A stretch of DNA of 64,000 nt, from assembly GCF_017877135.1 (NCBI RefSeq), contig NZ_JAGIPH010000004.1, positions 186,001 to 250,000 of the forward strand. The letters are read 5' to 3'. The DNA comes from Neorhizobium galegae (lineage in GTDB: Bacteria; Pseudomonadota; Alphaproteobacteria; Rhizobiales; Rhizobiaceae). Both the position numbers and the translations under genes were made by a program. The notes under the pieces were generated by a model that was not told the DNA's origin, made no database searches, and saw only the letters and a program-made list of their open reading frames with translations. Positions within the stretch are counted from its first letter, which is position 1, and each line of letters begins with the position of its first letter. Shown here piece after piece: positions 18,682 through 27,772 of the stretch.

Positions 18682-18682
18682 G
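18662..18682. promoter_or_regulatory. Imperfect palindrome, possible TetR operator
   Basis: Arms CTTGAGTAA (18662-18670) and TTAGACAAG (18674-18682) match at 7 of 9 positions around a 3-base centre. They lie between the -35 and -10 of the ddaH-type promoter, a classic repressor position. Confidence 0.45.
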
Positions 18683-18794
18683 TGCAAAACTAAGTCCTGA
18701 TCATGCGGCGCCAGCACCGCGCAAGAAGAACAACATGCTGGGGGAATAGTCGGCAGAGCAGACCGGGCGATGAACGTCCGGCGGTGAAGGTAAC

Positions 18795-19568
18795 ATGGCG
18801 GAAACGGCGCAAGCCATTGAAGTAAAAAACCTTTTTAAGCGTTTTGGTCCGCTTGAGGTTTTAAAGGGTGTGTCTCTGAGTGCAAATCAGGGTGATGTGA
18901 TTGCCCTGATTGGCGGCAGCGGGTCGGGCAAATCCACATTTTTGCGTTGCATCAATCTCCTGGAATTGCCGACCTCCGGTGAAGTGTCCATCCACGGCGA
19001 AACCATCCAGATGAAGAAGGATGGCCATGGTGGCCTGCTGCCGGCCAATCGTCGTCAGGTTCAGCGCATCCGCACCAAACTCGGCATGGTGTTTCAGAGC
19101 TTCAACCTGTGGCAGCATATGACCGTTCTGCAGAATGTCATCGAAGTGCCGGTGCATGTGCTCGGACAGCCGCGCGATGAGGCGATTGCAACCGCCGAGA
19201 CGCTGCTTCGCCGCGTCGGTCTTTACGAGAAGCGTGACGCCTATCCAGCGTTCATGTCCGGTGGCCAGCAGCAGCGTGCAGCCATTGCCCGCGCGCTTGC
19301 CATCCAGCCGCTGGTGATGCTCTTCGACGAGCCGACATCCGCGCTCGATCCCGAGCTGGTCGGCGAAGTTCTCTCCGTCATCGGCGATCTGGCGCGCGAA
19401 AAGCGCACGATGATCCTGGTGACCCATGAAATGGCCTTTGCCCGCCAGGTGGCCAACCATGTGGTGTTCCTGCATGGAGGCCATATCGAGGAGCAGGGTT
19501 CGCCGGAGGCAATCTTCGAGAACCCGCAGTCGGAGCGCCTGAAGAAGTTCATCAGCTCCATCCACTAA
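18795..19568 (+). CDS. Polar amino-acid ABC transporter ATP-binding protein (HisP/GlnQ/OccP family)
   Basis: The 257-residue ATPase contains Walker A GGSGSGKST, the VFQSFNLWQHMTVL Q-loop typical of the HisP/OccP group, signature MSGGQQQRAAIARAL, Walker B MLFDEPTSALDPE and H-loop VTHEM. It is the first gene of a four-gene transporter (ATPase, binding protein, two permeases), divergent from the dimethylargininase operon. The OccP/HisP branch serves basic amino acids and opines, which supports an arginine-type substrate. Confidence 0.85.
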   Translation: MAETAQAIEVKNLFKRFGPLEVLKGVSLSANQGDVIALIGGSGSGKSTFLRCINLLELPTSGEVSIHGETIQMKKDGHGGLLPANRRQVQRIRTKLGMVFQSFNLWQHMTVLQNVIEVPVHVLGQPRDEAIATAETLLRRVGLYEKRDAYPAFMSGGQQQRAAIARALAIQPLVMLFDEPTSALDPELVGEVLSVIGDLAREKRTMILVTHEMAFARQVANHVVFLHGGHIEEQGSPEAIFENPQSERLKKFISSIH

Positions 19569-19609
19569 CAAGAACCAAAAACGCAAAGCATCACCGAAAG
19601 GGGAAAATC

Positions 19610-20392
19610 ATGAAAGATCTGCTCAAGGCCACCGCCATTGCGCTTGCCGTCAGCGCTGCAGCCTTCGGCTCGGCTGCCGCCCAGGAATTGAAGATCGGCG
19701 TTGCCGCGGAACCCTATCCGCCCTTTTCCTCGCCGGATGCGAGCGGCAAGTGGGTTGGCTGGGAAATCGACTTCATCGACGCGCTGTGCGCCGAAGCCAA
19801 GGAAAAATGCGTCGTCACCCCGGTTGCCTGGGATGGCATCATTCCGGCGCTGACCTCCAAGAAGATCGATGCCATCATCGGCTCCATGTCGATCACGGCA
19901 GAACGCGAAAAGACGATCGCCTTCTCGGACAAGTATTACAACACGCCGGCGACCGTCATCGGTCCGAAGAGCGAGAAGTTCACCGCCACGCCGGAAGGCC
20001 TGAAGGGCAAGATCCTCGGCGTTCAGGTGTCCACCGTCTCGGCGGACTACGCCAAGAAGTATTTTGCGCCGGTCGTTTCCGAGATCAAGGAATACCAGAC
20101 GCAGGACGAGGCAAACCAGGATCTGGCCGCCGGCCGCATCGATGCCACCCAGGCTGACCTCATCACGCTGCAGGCGTTCCTCGACAGCGAGCAGGGCAAG
20201 GCCTGCTGCGAATCCAAGGGCAATGTGAAGGACGACCCGGAAATTCTCGGCACCGGGATCGGCATCGGCCTTCGCAAGGAAGATACGGCGCTGAAGGACA
20301 AGTTCAACGCCGCCATCAAGGCCGTGCGTGCGAATGGCACCTACGACAAGATCTCCAAGAAGTATTTCGCCTTCGACATCTACGGCAATTAA
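19610..20392 (+). CDS. Polar amino-acid ABC transporter substrate-binding protein
   Basis: The 260-residue type-2 periplasmic binding protein (SBP_bac_3, lysine/arginine/ornithine-binding-like) begins with a signal peptide cleaved near AFGSAAA/QE. Family residues include AEPYPPFS, GWEIDF and the GSMSITAEREKTIAFSD loop (ligand-binding serine/arginine). An AAAGGGG-type site precedes the ATG. Neighbours indicate arginine or methylarginine as the ligand. A stem-loop follows before the permease genes. Confidence 0.85.
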   Translation: MKDLLKATAIALAVSAAAFGSAAAQELKIGVAAEPYPPFSSPDASGKWVGWEIDFIDALCAEAKEKCVVTPVAWDGIIPALTSKKIDAIIGSMSITAEREKTIAFSDKYYNTPATVIGPKSEKFTATPEGLKGKILGVQVSTVSADYAKKYFAPVVSEIKEYQTQDEANQDLAAGRIDATQADLITLQAFLDSEQGKACCESKGNVKDDPEILGTGIGIGLRKEDTALKDKFNAAIKAVRANGTYDKISKKYFAFDIYGN

Positions 20393-20411
20393 GCCGACAG
20401 AGATCCGTTCG

Positions 20412-20443
20412 TCCGGCCCTTCACGCTCGCGTGTCGGGCCGGA
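20412..20443 (+). terminator. Intra-operon stem-loop after binding-protein gene
   Basis: Arms TCCGGCCC (20412-20419) and GGGCCGGA (20436-20443) form an 8-base stem without a thymine run. Such stems between a binding protein and its permeases commonly stabilise the upstream mRNA and reduce readthrough. Confidence 0.5.
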
Positions 20444-20474
20444 TGTGCCTCTCCGGCTCTGAAAGCGCCTCTTC

Positions 20475-21194
20475 ATGGACGCCACTCTCAAACTTCTCTC
20501 GCTCTGGTCTCCGGGCTGGGGCGGCGTGCTCCTGACCGGTCTTCTCCACTCGCTGCAGGTGGCGTTCGGCGGCTATCTGCTTGGCCTCCTCATCGGCACC
20601 GGCGGCGCCGCCGGCAAGCTGTGGGGCGGGCCGATCCTGCGCGATCTCCTAGAAGTCTATACGACCGTCGTGCGCGGCGTGCCGGAACTCGTGCTCATCC
20701 TCATTCTCTATTATGCCGGCACCGATGCGGTGAACCATCTGACGGCGCTGATCGGGCTGCCGTCCGTCGATATCAGCGGCCTTGCCGCCGGCATTTTCGT
20801 CATCGGCGTGGTGCAGGGGGCCTATTCGACCGAGGTGCTGCGGGGCGCGATCCTGTCCGTCCCCCAGGGGCAGCTTGAGGCGGCGCGCGCCTATGGCATG
20901 TCGCCGCTTCTGTCGCTGCGGCGCATCACGCTGCCGGCCATGCTGCCCTATGCGCTGCCGGGTCTGTCCAACCTCTGGATGATCGCCACCAAGGATACCG
21001 CGCTGCTGGCCGTCGTCGGCTTTGCCGAGCTGACGCTGGTGACGCGCCAGGCGGCCGGCACGACGAAGGCCTACCTCACCTTTTTCCTCGCTGCCGGTGC
21101 GCTTTATCTGGCAGTCACGCTTCTCTCCAACCTGCTGATCGGCCTTTTGGAAAAACGCGCCCGCCGCGGCCTTGTCCGTCAGGGAGGCGCCTGA
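20475..21194 (+). CDS. Polar amino-acid ABC transporter permease (HisQ-like)
   Basis: The 239-residue membrane protein has an N-terminal GLLHSLQVAFGGYLLGLL segment and the EAA loop EAARAYGMSPLLSLRRITLP that contacts the ATPase. RGVPELVLILILYY is characteristic of the HisQ/M family. It is translationally coupled to the next gene by ATGA overlap. Confidence 0.85.
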   Translation: MDATLKLLSLWSPGWGGVLLTGLLHSLQVAFGGYLLGLLIGTGGAAGKLWGGPILRDLLEVYTTVVRGVPELVLILILYYAGTDAVNHLTALIGLPSVDISGLAAGIFVIGVVQGAYSTEVLRGAILSVPQGQLEAARAYGMSPLLSLRRITLPAMLPYALPGLSNLWMIATKDTALLAVVGFAELTLVTRQAAGTTKAYLTFFLAAGALYLAVTLLSNLLIGLLEKRARRGLVRQGGA

Positions 21195-22006
21195 TGAGCG
21201 AGGCCCAAAACCCGGCCACCTATGTGGCTCCGAAAGCGCGCAGCTTGTTTGAGCCGCACCGCCTGTTTCTCATGGCGGTTGCCGCCGTGCTGGTGTTCTG
21301 TGTGGCCTGGTTCATGCGCTGGGACTGGCTGCCGCGCTATCAGGAACGGCTGATCTACGGCATCGGCGAAACGCTGCTGATGCTCTTTTCAACGGCGATC
21401 GTCGGCTTCCTGTTTGCCGTGCCGCTCGGTCTCGTGCAGGTGACGGGGCCAAAGCCGCTGGCCTGGGCGGCGAGCGGCTTCTGCACGCTGATCCGCGGCA
21501 CGCCGCTTCTTCTGCAGCTCTGGCTGCTCTATTACGGGCTCGGTTCGCTGTTTGCGCAATATCCGGAAATCCGCTCCTCTTTCCTCTGGCCCTATCTGCG
21601 CCAGGCCTGGCCCTATGGTTTTGCCGCGCTGATGATCTCCTTTGCCGCCTATGAGGGCGAGGTGATGCGCGGCGCCTTTGCCGGCGTGCCGCGCGGAGAG
21701 CTGGAAGCGGCGCGCGCCTATGGCATGGGTCCGTTCACGCTGTTTCGCCGCATCTGGTTGCCGCGCGCCATTCACCGCGCGCTGCCGACACTGACCGGCG
21801 AGACGGTGCTGCAGCTCAAATCGACCCCGCTTGTGGCGACGGTCACTGTGGTGGATGTCTACGCCATCATTTCGCGCGTGCGCCAGGAAACCTTCCTGAC
21901 CTATGAGCCGCTGCTGCTTCTGGCGCTCATCTATCTCTGCCTCACCGGCATTCTGGTCTTTGCCTTCCGGCAGCTGGAAAACCGTATCCCGACCAGGGGC
22001 GCCTGA
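21194..22006 (+). CDS. Polar amino-acid ABC transporter permease (HisM-like)
   Basis: The 270-residue permease has RGTPLLLQLWLLYYGLG and the EAA loop EAARAYGMGPFTLFRRIWLP. An N-terminal extension of about 25 residues precedes the first membrane segment (LFLMAVAAVLVFCVAWFM). It forms the channel with the HisQ-like protein and closes the operon. Confidence 0.85.
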   Translation: MSEAQNPATYVAPKARSLFEPHRLFLMAVAAVLVFCVAWFMRWDWLPRYQERLIYGIGETLLMLFSTAIVGFLFAVPLGLVQVTGPKPLAWAASGFCTLIRGTPLLLQLWLLYYGLGSLFAQYPEIRSSFLWPYLRQAWPYGFAALMISFAAYEGEVMRGAFAGVPRGELEAARAYGMGPFTLFRRIWLPRAIHRALPTLTGETVLQLKSTPLVATVTVVDVYAIISRVRQETFLTYEPLLLLALIYLCLTGILVFAFRQLENRIPTRGA

Positions 22007-22133
22007 CGCCGCATTTCAGGCGGCCGGTCTCCGGCGGTGCAGCCACAGCAACGGGAACGGCAGAAACAATCTGGAAGCTCCAGGAGCATATTTGCCAGCG
22101 CGGAGGCGCTGCTCGCCTTCCTGCCGCACCCGG

Positions 22134-23496
22134 TCAGGGCGCCTTCCTGCGGTGGCTTGCGCCCACGTGCCGGTCCGGCAGGCGCGGCGTTCCAAACAGT
22201 TTTTGCCGCATCGGGCCTTCAGCATAATGGGTCTTGTAGGCTTGGCGCTCCTGCAGGATCGGCACGATCAGATCGATGATGTCGTCAAAACATTCCGGAA
22301 CGACGGTGCGCGACAGGTTGAACCCGTCAATGCCAGCCTGTTCGCTCCAGGCGATCAACTGCCCGGCAATATCATCGGCGGCACCCACCATCGGGGCCTG
22401 CCGGCTGCCCAGCACCATCTGCTGAAGCAGCTTGCGGCGTGTCCATTGCGGGCCGGCTGCGCGGGTTATTGCCTCGACATTGGAGGTGATGGCATTGCTC
22501 TTGCCGGTCTCGATCGGCTCGTCCGGATCGTATTTCGAAAAGTCGATACCCAGGGATGCGGCGGCGTGCACAAGGGCAGCCTCCGAACTGACATAGCGCC
22601 TGTAATCCTCGAACTTTTCGCGCGCCTCGGCTTCGGTGCGGCCGGTGACGATGGTCGCACCCATGAACATTTTGATATCATCCGGCTCTCGGCCGGCCTC
22701 GACCGCCTTTGCGCGGATGTCTTCGACGATCGCCTTTACGCCGTCGATCTTCTGGCCGTTGACGAAGACGCATTCGGCATGCGTTGCGGCAAATTTTCGC
22801 CCGCGCGGCGAAGAGCCTGCCTGGTAAAGCACCGGCGTGCGCTGCGGCGAGGGGGCGCTGAGATGCATTGCCTCCAGCCTGTATTGCCGGCCGTGATGGT
22901 GGATCTTGTGAACCTTGGCGGCGTCGGCATAGAGGCCGGCGTCCCGGTCAAACACCACCGCGTCGTCCTCCCAGCTTTCCTCCCACAGGCGATACACGAT
23001 CTCCATGTATTCATCGGCCAGATCGTAGCGGTCGTCATGCGCCATCTGGCCCGCAAGACCGTTGGCACGCGCGGCACTGTCCAGGTAGCCGGTGACGATG
23101 TTCCAGCCGATGCGTCCCTGTGTGAGGTGATCGAGCGTCGACAGGCGTCGCGCAAACAGGAAGGGCGGCTCGTAGGTGAGGTTTGCCGTCACCCCGAAGC
23201 CGAGATGTGTGGTGACGGCGGCCATGGCAGGCACCAGCATCATCGGGTCATTGACCGGCACCTGCACCGCTCCCCGGATTGCCGCATCGGCGCTTGCGCC
23301 CAGCACATCGTAGACACCCGACACATCGGCAAGGAAAATGCCGTCGAACAGGCCTTCCTCCAGCCGCTTGGCGTAATCCATCCAGTAGGTGATGTCATGG
23401 TAGCGGTACGACTGGTCGCGCGGGTGCCGCCACAGACCCTGCTGAATATGGCCGACCGTATTCATGTCGAAGGCGTTGAAGCGGATTTCGCGCATT
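22134..23496 (-). CDS. LLM-class flavin monooxygenase, NtaA/SnaA/DszA family
   Basis: I start the gene at the ATG at 23496 (453 residues), directly behind GGAGGGG; a longer open frame reaches 23597 without such a site. The protein is a bacterial luciferase-like TIM barrel of the nitrilotriacetate/dibenzothiophene-sulphone monooxygenase group: FNAFDMNTVGHIQQGLW at the N-terminus, FLADVSGVYD, LDHLTQGRIGWNIVTGYLDSAARNxG-type flavin loop (residues about 125-150) and YQAGSSPRGRKFAA. It uses FMNH2 from a separate reductase, not encoded here. The divergent XRE-cupin regulator probably controls it. Substrate unknown. Confidence 0.8.
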
Positions 23497-23599
23497 ATTC
23501 CCCTCCGGCTTTCCCGGTTAAATGGTTTGCAGCCCGCCAGCTGTTTCGTATAGGATTTCTGTCGTCCACTATAAGAGACGATTTTAAGGAAATGCAAGA

Positions 23600-24190
23600 A
23601 TGGGCGGCGAGGATCTTCCGGCAGCGTCTGGCGCCTTTATTCTGAGCGGGCAGGCGATTGCCGAGCGCCTGCGGATCGAGCGGGAAAATCGCGGCTGGTC
23701 GCTGTCGGATCTGGCCGAGCGCTCCGGTGTCTCCAAGGCCATGATCAGCAAGATCGAACGCTGCGAGGCAAGCCCGACAGCCACGGTTCTTGGCCGCCTC
23801 TCCGGCGCCTTCGGCCTGCCGCTCTCGGTGCTGCTGGCGCTTGCCGAGCGCGCCGGCGACCGCCTCTCGCGGGTGAGCGATCAGCCGGTCTGGACCGACC
23901 CGGAAACCGGCTATACGCGCCGGGCGGTGTCGGTTCCGAATGGCGGGCTTCTGGAACTGATCGAGGTGACGCTGCCGGCTGGCGTGCGCATTCCCTATCC
24001 GGCGTCTGCCTTTGCCTTCCAGCGCCAGCAGATCTGGCTTCTGTCAGGACAGCTGGATTTTTCTGAGGGCGAGACGCTCCACCATCTGGCGCCGGGGGAT
24101 TGTCTGGAGCTTGGTCCGCCCAGCGCCTGCGTGTTCTTCAATCCGGGTGCCGAGCCATCGCGGTATCTCGTGGCGCTGACACGGCGTTAA
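23600..24190 (+). CDS. XRE-family regulator with C-terminal cupin domain
   Basis: The 196-residue protein has an N-terminal helix-turn-helix (about 20-75; LSDLAERSGVSKAMISKIERCEASPT) and a cupin domain (about 110-195) that senses a small ligand, as in the PuuR/SutR-type group. AAGGA precedes the ATG by nine bases. The 103-base divergent spacer with the monooxygenase gene holds a TCGTC/GACGA inverted repeat near 23562-23581, a candidate operator. Confidence 0.8.
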   Translation: MGGEDLPAASGAFILSGQAIAERLRIERENRGWSLSDLAERSGVSKAMISKIERCEASPTATVLGRLSGAFGLPLSVLLALAERAGDRLSRVSDQPVWTDPETGYTRRAVSVPNGGLLELIEVTLPAGVRIPYPASAFAFQRQQIWLLSGQLDFSEGETLHHLAPGDCLELGPPSACVFFNPGAEPSRYLVALTRR

Positions 24191-24213
24191 CCCTTCACGA
24201 CGGCCGGGGCGGC

Positions 24214-24324
24214 TCACGCCCCAAGCCACAGCTTGATGATCAGCCCGACAAGGGCGACGCTGAGAACGCCGGCGGCCCAGAGTGCGACGAACCAGCCGAT
24301 CTGCCGGGCCATCTTCGATGCCAT
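24214..24324 (-). CDS. DUF2474-type small subunit of cytochrome bd oxidase (36 residues)
   Basis: This tiny gene encodes 36 residues with one membrane helix (WFVALWAAGVLSVALVGLII). Its ATG overlaps the cydB stop as ATGA, so it is translationally coupled. Size, single helix, the IGWF-ALW-AGV pattern and position after cydB match DUF2474 proteins, which are CydX-like third subunits found with CIO-type bd oxidases. It is too short for standard gene finders with length cut-offs. Confidence 0.75.
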   Translation of the reverse strand: MASKMARQIGWFVALWAAGVLSVALVGLIIKLWLGA

Positions 24325-25328
24325 CAGTGATATCCCTCTTCCGGGTTCACCTTGCCGCGAAACACCCAATAGGCATAGGCCGTATAGGCAAGGATGGCCG
24401 GCACCAGCACGGCTGCACCCACCAGCAGGAAGGCAAGGCTCTTGTCGGGCCCTGCGGCATCCCAGATCGTGACCGACGTCGGGACGATATAGGGATAAAA
24501 GCTGATGCCGATGCCGGCATAGGCCAGCACGAAGAGCCCGAGTGCCGCGAGGAACGGCCGGCTGTCATGCTTCGTCTTCAGCCCGTTCAGCAGTACCATG
24601 AGGCAGCCGATCACCAGAAGCGGGACGATGACGCTGAAGATCGCGGTCGGATAGCGAAACCAGCGGTCGAGATAATCGGGCTTGAGGAAGGGCGTCCACA
24701 GGCTGACGCATGCCATGGCAAGGACGGTGAGAAGCGCGGTTGCAAAGGCAAAGCGCCGGGCACGCGCGGCAAGATCCCCGCTCGTGCGCATCACCAGCCA
24801 TGTTGCACCGAGAAGCGCATAGCCGACGAGAACCGCAAAGCCGGTTGCAATGGAAAAGGGCGTCAGCCAGTCCCACCAGCCGCCGGCATAGGCGCGGTTT
24901 ACGACCGGAATGCCCTGCACCAGCGCGCCGAGCGCCACGCCCTGGCAGAAGGCGGCGACGGTGGAGCCGCCGGCAAAGGCTCCGTCCCAAAGCCGTTCGG
25001 CCGGTTTCGAGCGCCAGCGGTATTCGAAGGCGACACCGCGGAAGATCAGCGCCAGCAGCATGGTGATGAGCGGGGCGTAAAGGGCCGGCAGGATGGTGGC
25101 ATAGGCCAGCGGAAAGACGGCAAGCAGGCCTCCACCGCCGAGCACCAGCCAGGTCTCGTTGCCATCCCAGACGGGCGCTACCGAGTTCATCATCACATCG
25201 CGATCATGCTTGGCATCGAAAAACGGAAACAGGATGCCGACGCCGAGATCGAAACCGTCAAGGATCACATAGGCCAGCACCGCAAAGGCAATGATGGCCG
25301 CCCAGATGAAGGGAAGATCAAGCGCCAT
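24324..25328 (-). CDS. cydB: Cytochrome bd-type quinol oxidase subunit II
   Basis: The protein has 334 residues from the ATG at 25328, behind GGAGGTG; longer frames upstream are not used. It contains the CydB pattern: YVILDGFDLGVGILFPF near residue 20, VWDGNETWLVLGGGGLLAVFP and RGVAFEYRW, with eight to nine membrane helices. With CydA it forms the heme-bearing terminal oxidase in the inner membrane that reduces oxygen with quinol. It overlaps the cydA end by 11 bases. Confidence 0.9.
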   Translation of the reverse strand: MALDLPFIWAAIIAFAVLAYVILDGFDLGVGILFPFFDAKHDRDVMMNSVAPVWDGNETWLVLGGGGLLAVFPLAYATILPALYAPLITMLLALIFRGVAFEYRWRSKPAERLWDGAFAGGSTVAAFCQGVALGALVQGIPVVNRAYAGGWWDWLTPFSIATGFAVLVGYALLGATWLVMRTSGDLAARARRFAFATALLTVLAMACVSLWTPFLKPDYLDRWFRYPTAIFSVIVPLLVIGCLMVLLNGLKTKHDSRPFLAALGLFVLAYAGIGISFYPYIVPTSVTIWDAAGPDKSLAFLLVGAAVLVPAILAYTAYAYWVFRGKVNPEEGYH

Positions 25329-26769
25329 GGCGGGCACCTCCATGAGAATGGGCATGAGAAACTGAATGGGCTGCGTGACCGTCCGCAAGGCCGGAGGCCG
25401 GGGTGATGCCGGCCGTGCGGATCGGCCCCTGGCCAAGATGGCCGTCAGGGTCACGCGGCAGCCTGCCCATCAGCCGCAGGATGTAGAATGTGCCGGCGCC
25501 GAAGACGAGGAAATAGACGATGATGAAGGCAATCAGCGAGGAGGCGACGGCCGGTGCCGAAACCGGCGATATCGACTGCGCCGTCAGCAACTGGCCATAG
25601 ACCGTGTAGGGCTGGCGGCCGACTTCCGTGGTGATCCAGCCGGCGAGTACGGCGACGAAACCGGCGGGGCCCATGACGACAGCCAGCCGATGCAGCCCGC
25701 TTGCCTGGTAAAGCGTGTGGCGGAACCGACAATAAAGGCTCCAGAGCCCAAGCCCCAGCATGGCAAAGCCGAGCCCGACCATGACGCGGAAGGACCAGAA
25801 GACCACGGTGACCGGTGGCTCCAGCTCGTCCGGCACCGTGTCGAGGCCCGACAGCGGTGCGTTCAAGTCGTGCTTGAGGATCAGGCTCGACAGTTTCGGG
25901 ATCTCGACCGCATAGTCGATCCGCTTCTCCTGCGGGTTCGGAAGACCGAAGAGAATGAGCGGTGCGCCATCCGGATGGCTGTCATAATGGCCTTCCATCG
26001 CCATGACCTTCACCGGCTGGTGCTCCAGCGTGTTGAGGCCGTGTGCGTCACCGGCAAGGATCTGCAGGGGGGCGACGACGGAAATCATGCCCATCGCCAT
26101 GGAAAACATCGTGCCGGCGCGAAGCGGCGCGGTGCGGCGCAGCAGGTGATAACCGCCGACCGCCCCGACGACGAGCGCCGTGGTGAGATAGGCCGCCATC
26201 ACCATATGAACGAAGCGATAGGGGAAGGACGGGTTGAAGATCACCGCCCACCAGTCCACCGGCACGAATTGGCCGACATCGTTGACGGCAAAGCCCGCCG
26301 GCGTCTGCATCCACGAATTGACCGCCAGGATCCAGATCGCCGACATCAGCGTGCCGAGCGCCACCATCAGGGTTGCAAAGAAATGCAGGGCCGGACCGAC
26401 GCGCTTGCGGCCGAACAGCATGACACCGAGGAAGCCGGCCTCGAGGAAAAAGGCCGACAGCACCTCATAGCCCATCAGCGGGCCGATGACCGGGCCAGCC
26501 TTGTCGGAAAACACGCTCCAGTTCGTGCCGAACTGGTAGGACATCACGATGCCGGAGACGACGCCCATGCCGAAGGCCATGGCGAAGATGGTTTTCCAGA
26601 AGTCGAACAGCTCGATGTAGACGGGTTTCTTCGTCCACAGGTGCAGGCCCTCCAGCACGGCAAGATAGCTTGCAAGCCCGATGGAGAAGGCCGGAAAGAT
26701 GATGTGGAAGGAAACGGTGAAGGCGAACTGTATTCGCGCCAGCATCGTGGCATCGAAATTGTCAAACAT
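25318..26769 (-). CDS. cydA: Cytochrome bd-type quinol oxidase subunit I, short Q-loop (CIO-type)
   Basis: The protein has 483 residues from the ATG at 26769. It shows the conserved start ARIQFAFTVSFHIIFPAFSIG with the heme b595 histidine, and GDAHGLNTLEHQPVKVMAMEGH before the Q-loop. The Q-loop lacks the long C-terminal insertion of E. coli CydA, which is the mark of the cyanide-insensitive (CioA) branch. The C-terminus has a histidine-rich tail (HAAHSVSHAHSHGG). Operon order is cydA-cydB-DUF2474 with overlaps. High oxygen affinity or stress respiration is the usual role. I saw no FixK site in front of it. Confidence 0.88.
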   Translation of the reverse strand: MFDNFDATMLARIQFAFTVSFHIIFPAFSIGLASYLAVLEGLHLWTKKPVYIELFDFWKTIFAMAFGMGVVSGIVMSYQFGTNWSVFSDKAGPVIGPLMGYEVLSAFFLEAGFLGVMLFGRKRVGPALHFFATLMVALGTLMSAIWILAVNSWMQTPAGFAVNDVGQFVPVDWWAVIFNPSFPYRFVHMVMAAYLTTALVVGAVGGYHLLRRTAPLRAGTMFSMAMGMISVVAPLQILAGDAHGLNTLEHQPVKVMAMEGHYDSHPDGAPLILFGLPNPQEKRIDYAVEIPKLSSLILKHDLNAPLSGLDTVPDELEPPVTVVFWSFRVMVGLGFAMLGLGLWSLYCRFRHTLYQASGLHRLAVVMGPAGFVAVLAGWITTEVGRQPYTVYGQLLTAQSISPVSAPAVASSLIAFIIVYFLVFGAGTFYILRLMGRLPRDPDGHLGQGPIRTAGITPASGLADGHAAHSVSHAHSHGGARHGA

Positions 26770-26984
26770 GGGGGCACTCGCTCTTTGTCCGACCCCGTGG
26801 CTGCGGGGCGCTGGTAAAGGCAGTCTCATGGCATCTGCTGCGCTGCACAATGCGTGGCGTTGCCGCAGCCGGGCGGATCCATGCAGGCAAAGTGTCACAC
26901 CCCCATGAAATGGGCGGGGTTGCTTCGCCGTAAAGTGCCCTTGGATAATTTGCTGTTTGTGGCAGGCCGGTTTGCCGTTCTGCG

Positions 26985-27740
26985 TCAGATCTCGACCGTG
27001 GCCAGAAGCGGAAGATGGTCCGAGGCACGGCGGGCAAGCGGATTTTCCACCGCTTCGGAGTTTAAAATCCGCGGGCCGCCCGAGACGAAAATGTGATCGA
27101 GCCTCAGAAGCGGAAAGCGCGAGGGAAAGGTCGGTTTTGCAAGCCCGCCGGCGTGATGGCGCACATCCTGCATCCGGGCGGCAAGTGTCCGGTAGGGGGC
27201 CGAGGACGGGATCGAGTTGAAATCGCCGATGAGGATGGTCGGCTTTCCCTGCACATCCGGGTGACCGAGCCAGCCCGGCCCGACAAGCTCCTCGGCCTGG
27301 CGCAACCGGTCGCGGCGCAGCAGCCCAAGATGTGTGTTGAACACCTGCACGGGCTGGCCGTCCACATCGATGTCCGCCCAGATGGCGCCGCGCGGCTCCC
27401 CGATCGAGGCAAGCGCGCCGGCGCGGCGAAGACGCATCGGAAAGGCGGTCAGCAGCGCATCGCCATAGCGCTCCTCCTTGACGCTGAGCGCCGGGTGGAA
27501 CTGGAAATCCATCTTCAAGAGGCTGGCAATCGCTTCGGCCTGATCAATGCCGCCGCTGCGCTTTCGACCGACATCGAGTTCCTGCAGACCGATAATGTCG
27601 GGCGAAATCTGCGCGATCATGTCGGCGACCCGGCCCGGATCGAGCCGTTTATCCGTGCCCACGCAACTGTGAACATTATAGCTGAGGATGCGGATGGTCC
27701 GGCGCGCCACAGGGCCCGTATCTTCGACAGGTTCGATCAT
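26985..27740 (-). CDS. Endonuclease/exonuclease/phosphatase-fold protein
   Basis: From the ATG at 27740 the protein has 251 residues of the EEP fold. Catalytic elements are ILSYNVHSC, GLQELD (metal-binding glutamate), FNTHLGLL, LIGDFNSIP and ASDHLPLLATV. It could act on nucleic acid, phospholipid or sugar phosphates. A GGAAC-N16-GGTT promoter has its -10 at 27750-27753, so transcription would start within a few bases of the ATG and the mRNA would be nearly leaderless. A GTG at 27791 lacks a ribosome site. The divergent UPF0104 gene and the nearby phospholipase D gene suggest a shared role at the membrane under stress. Confidence 0.8.
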   Translation of the reverse strand: MIEPVEDTGPVARRTIRILSYNVHSCVGTDKRLDPGRVADMIAQISPDIIGLQELDVGRKRSGGIDQAEAIASLLKMDFQFHPALSVKEERYGDALLTAFPMRLRRAGALASIGEPRGAIWADIDVDGQPVQVFNTHLGLLRRDRLRQAEELVGPGWLGHPDVQGKPTILIGDFNSIPSSAPYRTLAARMQDVRHHAGGLAKPTFPSRFPLLRLDHIFVSGGPRILNSEAVENPLARRASDHLPLLATVEI

Positions 27741-27747
27741 GAGGCAG

Positions 27748-27772
27748 GGAACCCCTATCCGCGCGTTTCGTT
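27748..27772 (+). promoter_or_regulatory. EcfG-type promoter, UPF0104 gene
   Basis: GGAAC (27748-27752), 16 bases, CGTT (27769-27772). It overlaps almost completely with a minus-strand copy, and its target start is the GTG at 27836. Confidence 0.75.

Noticed and set aside
25329..25454. Longer CydB start
   Set aside because: The ATG at 25328 has GGAGGTG and gives the canonical MALDLPFIW start.
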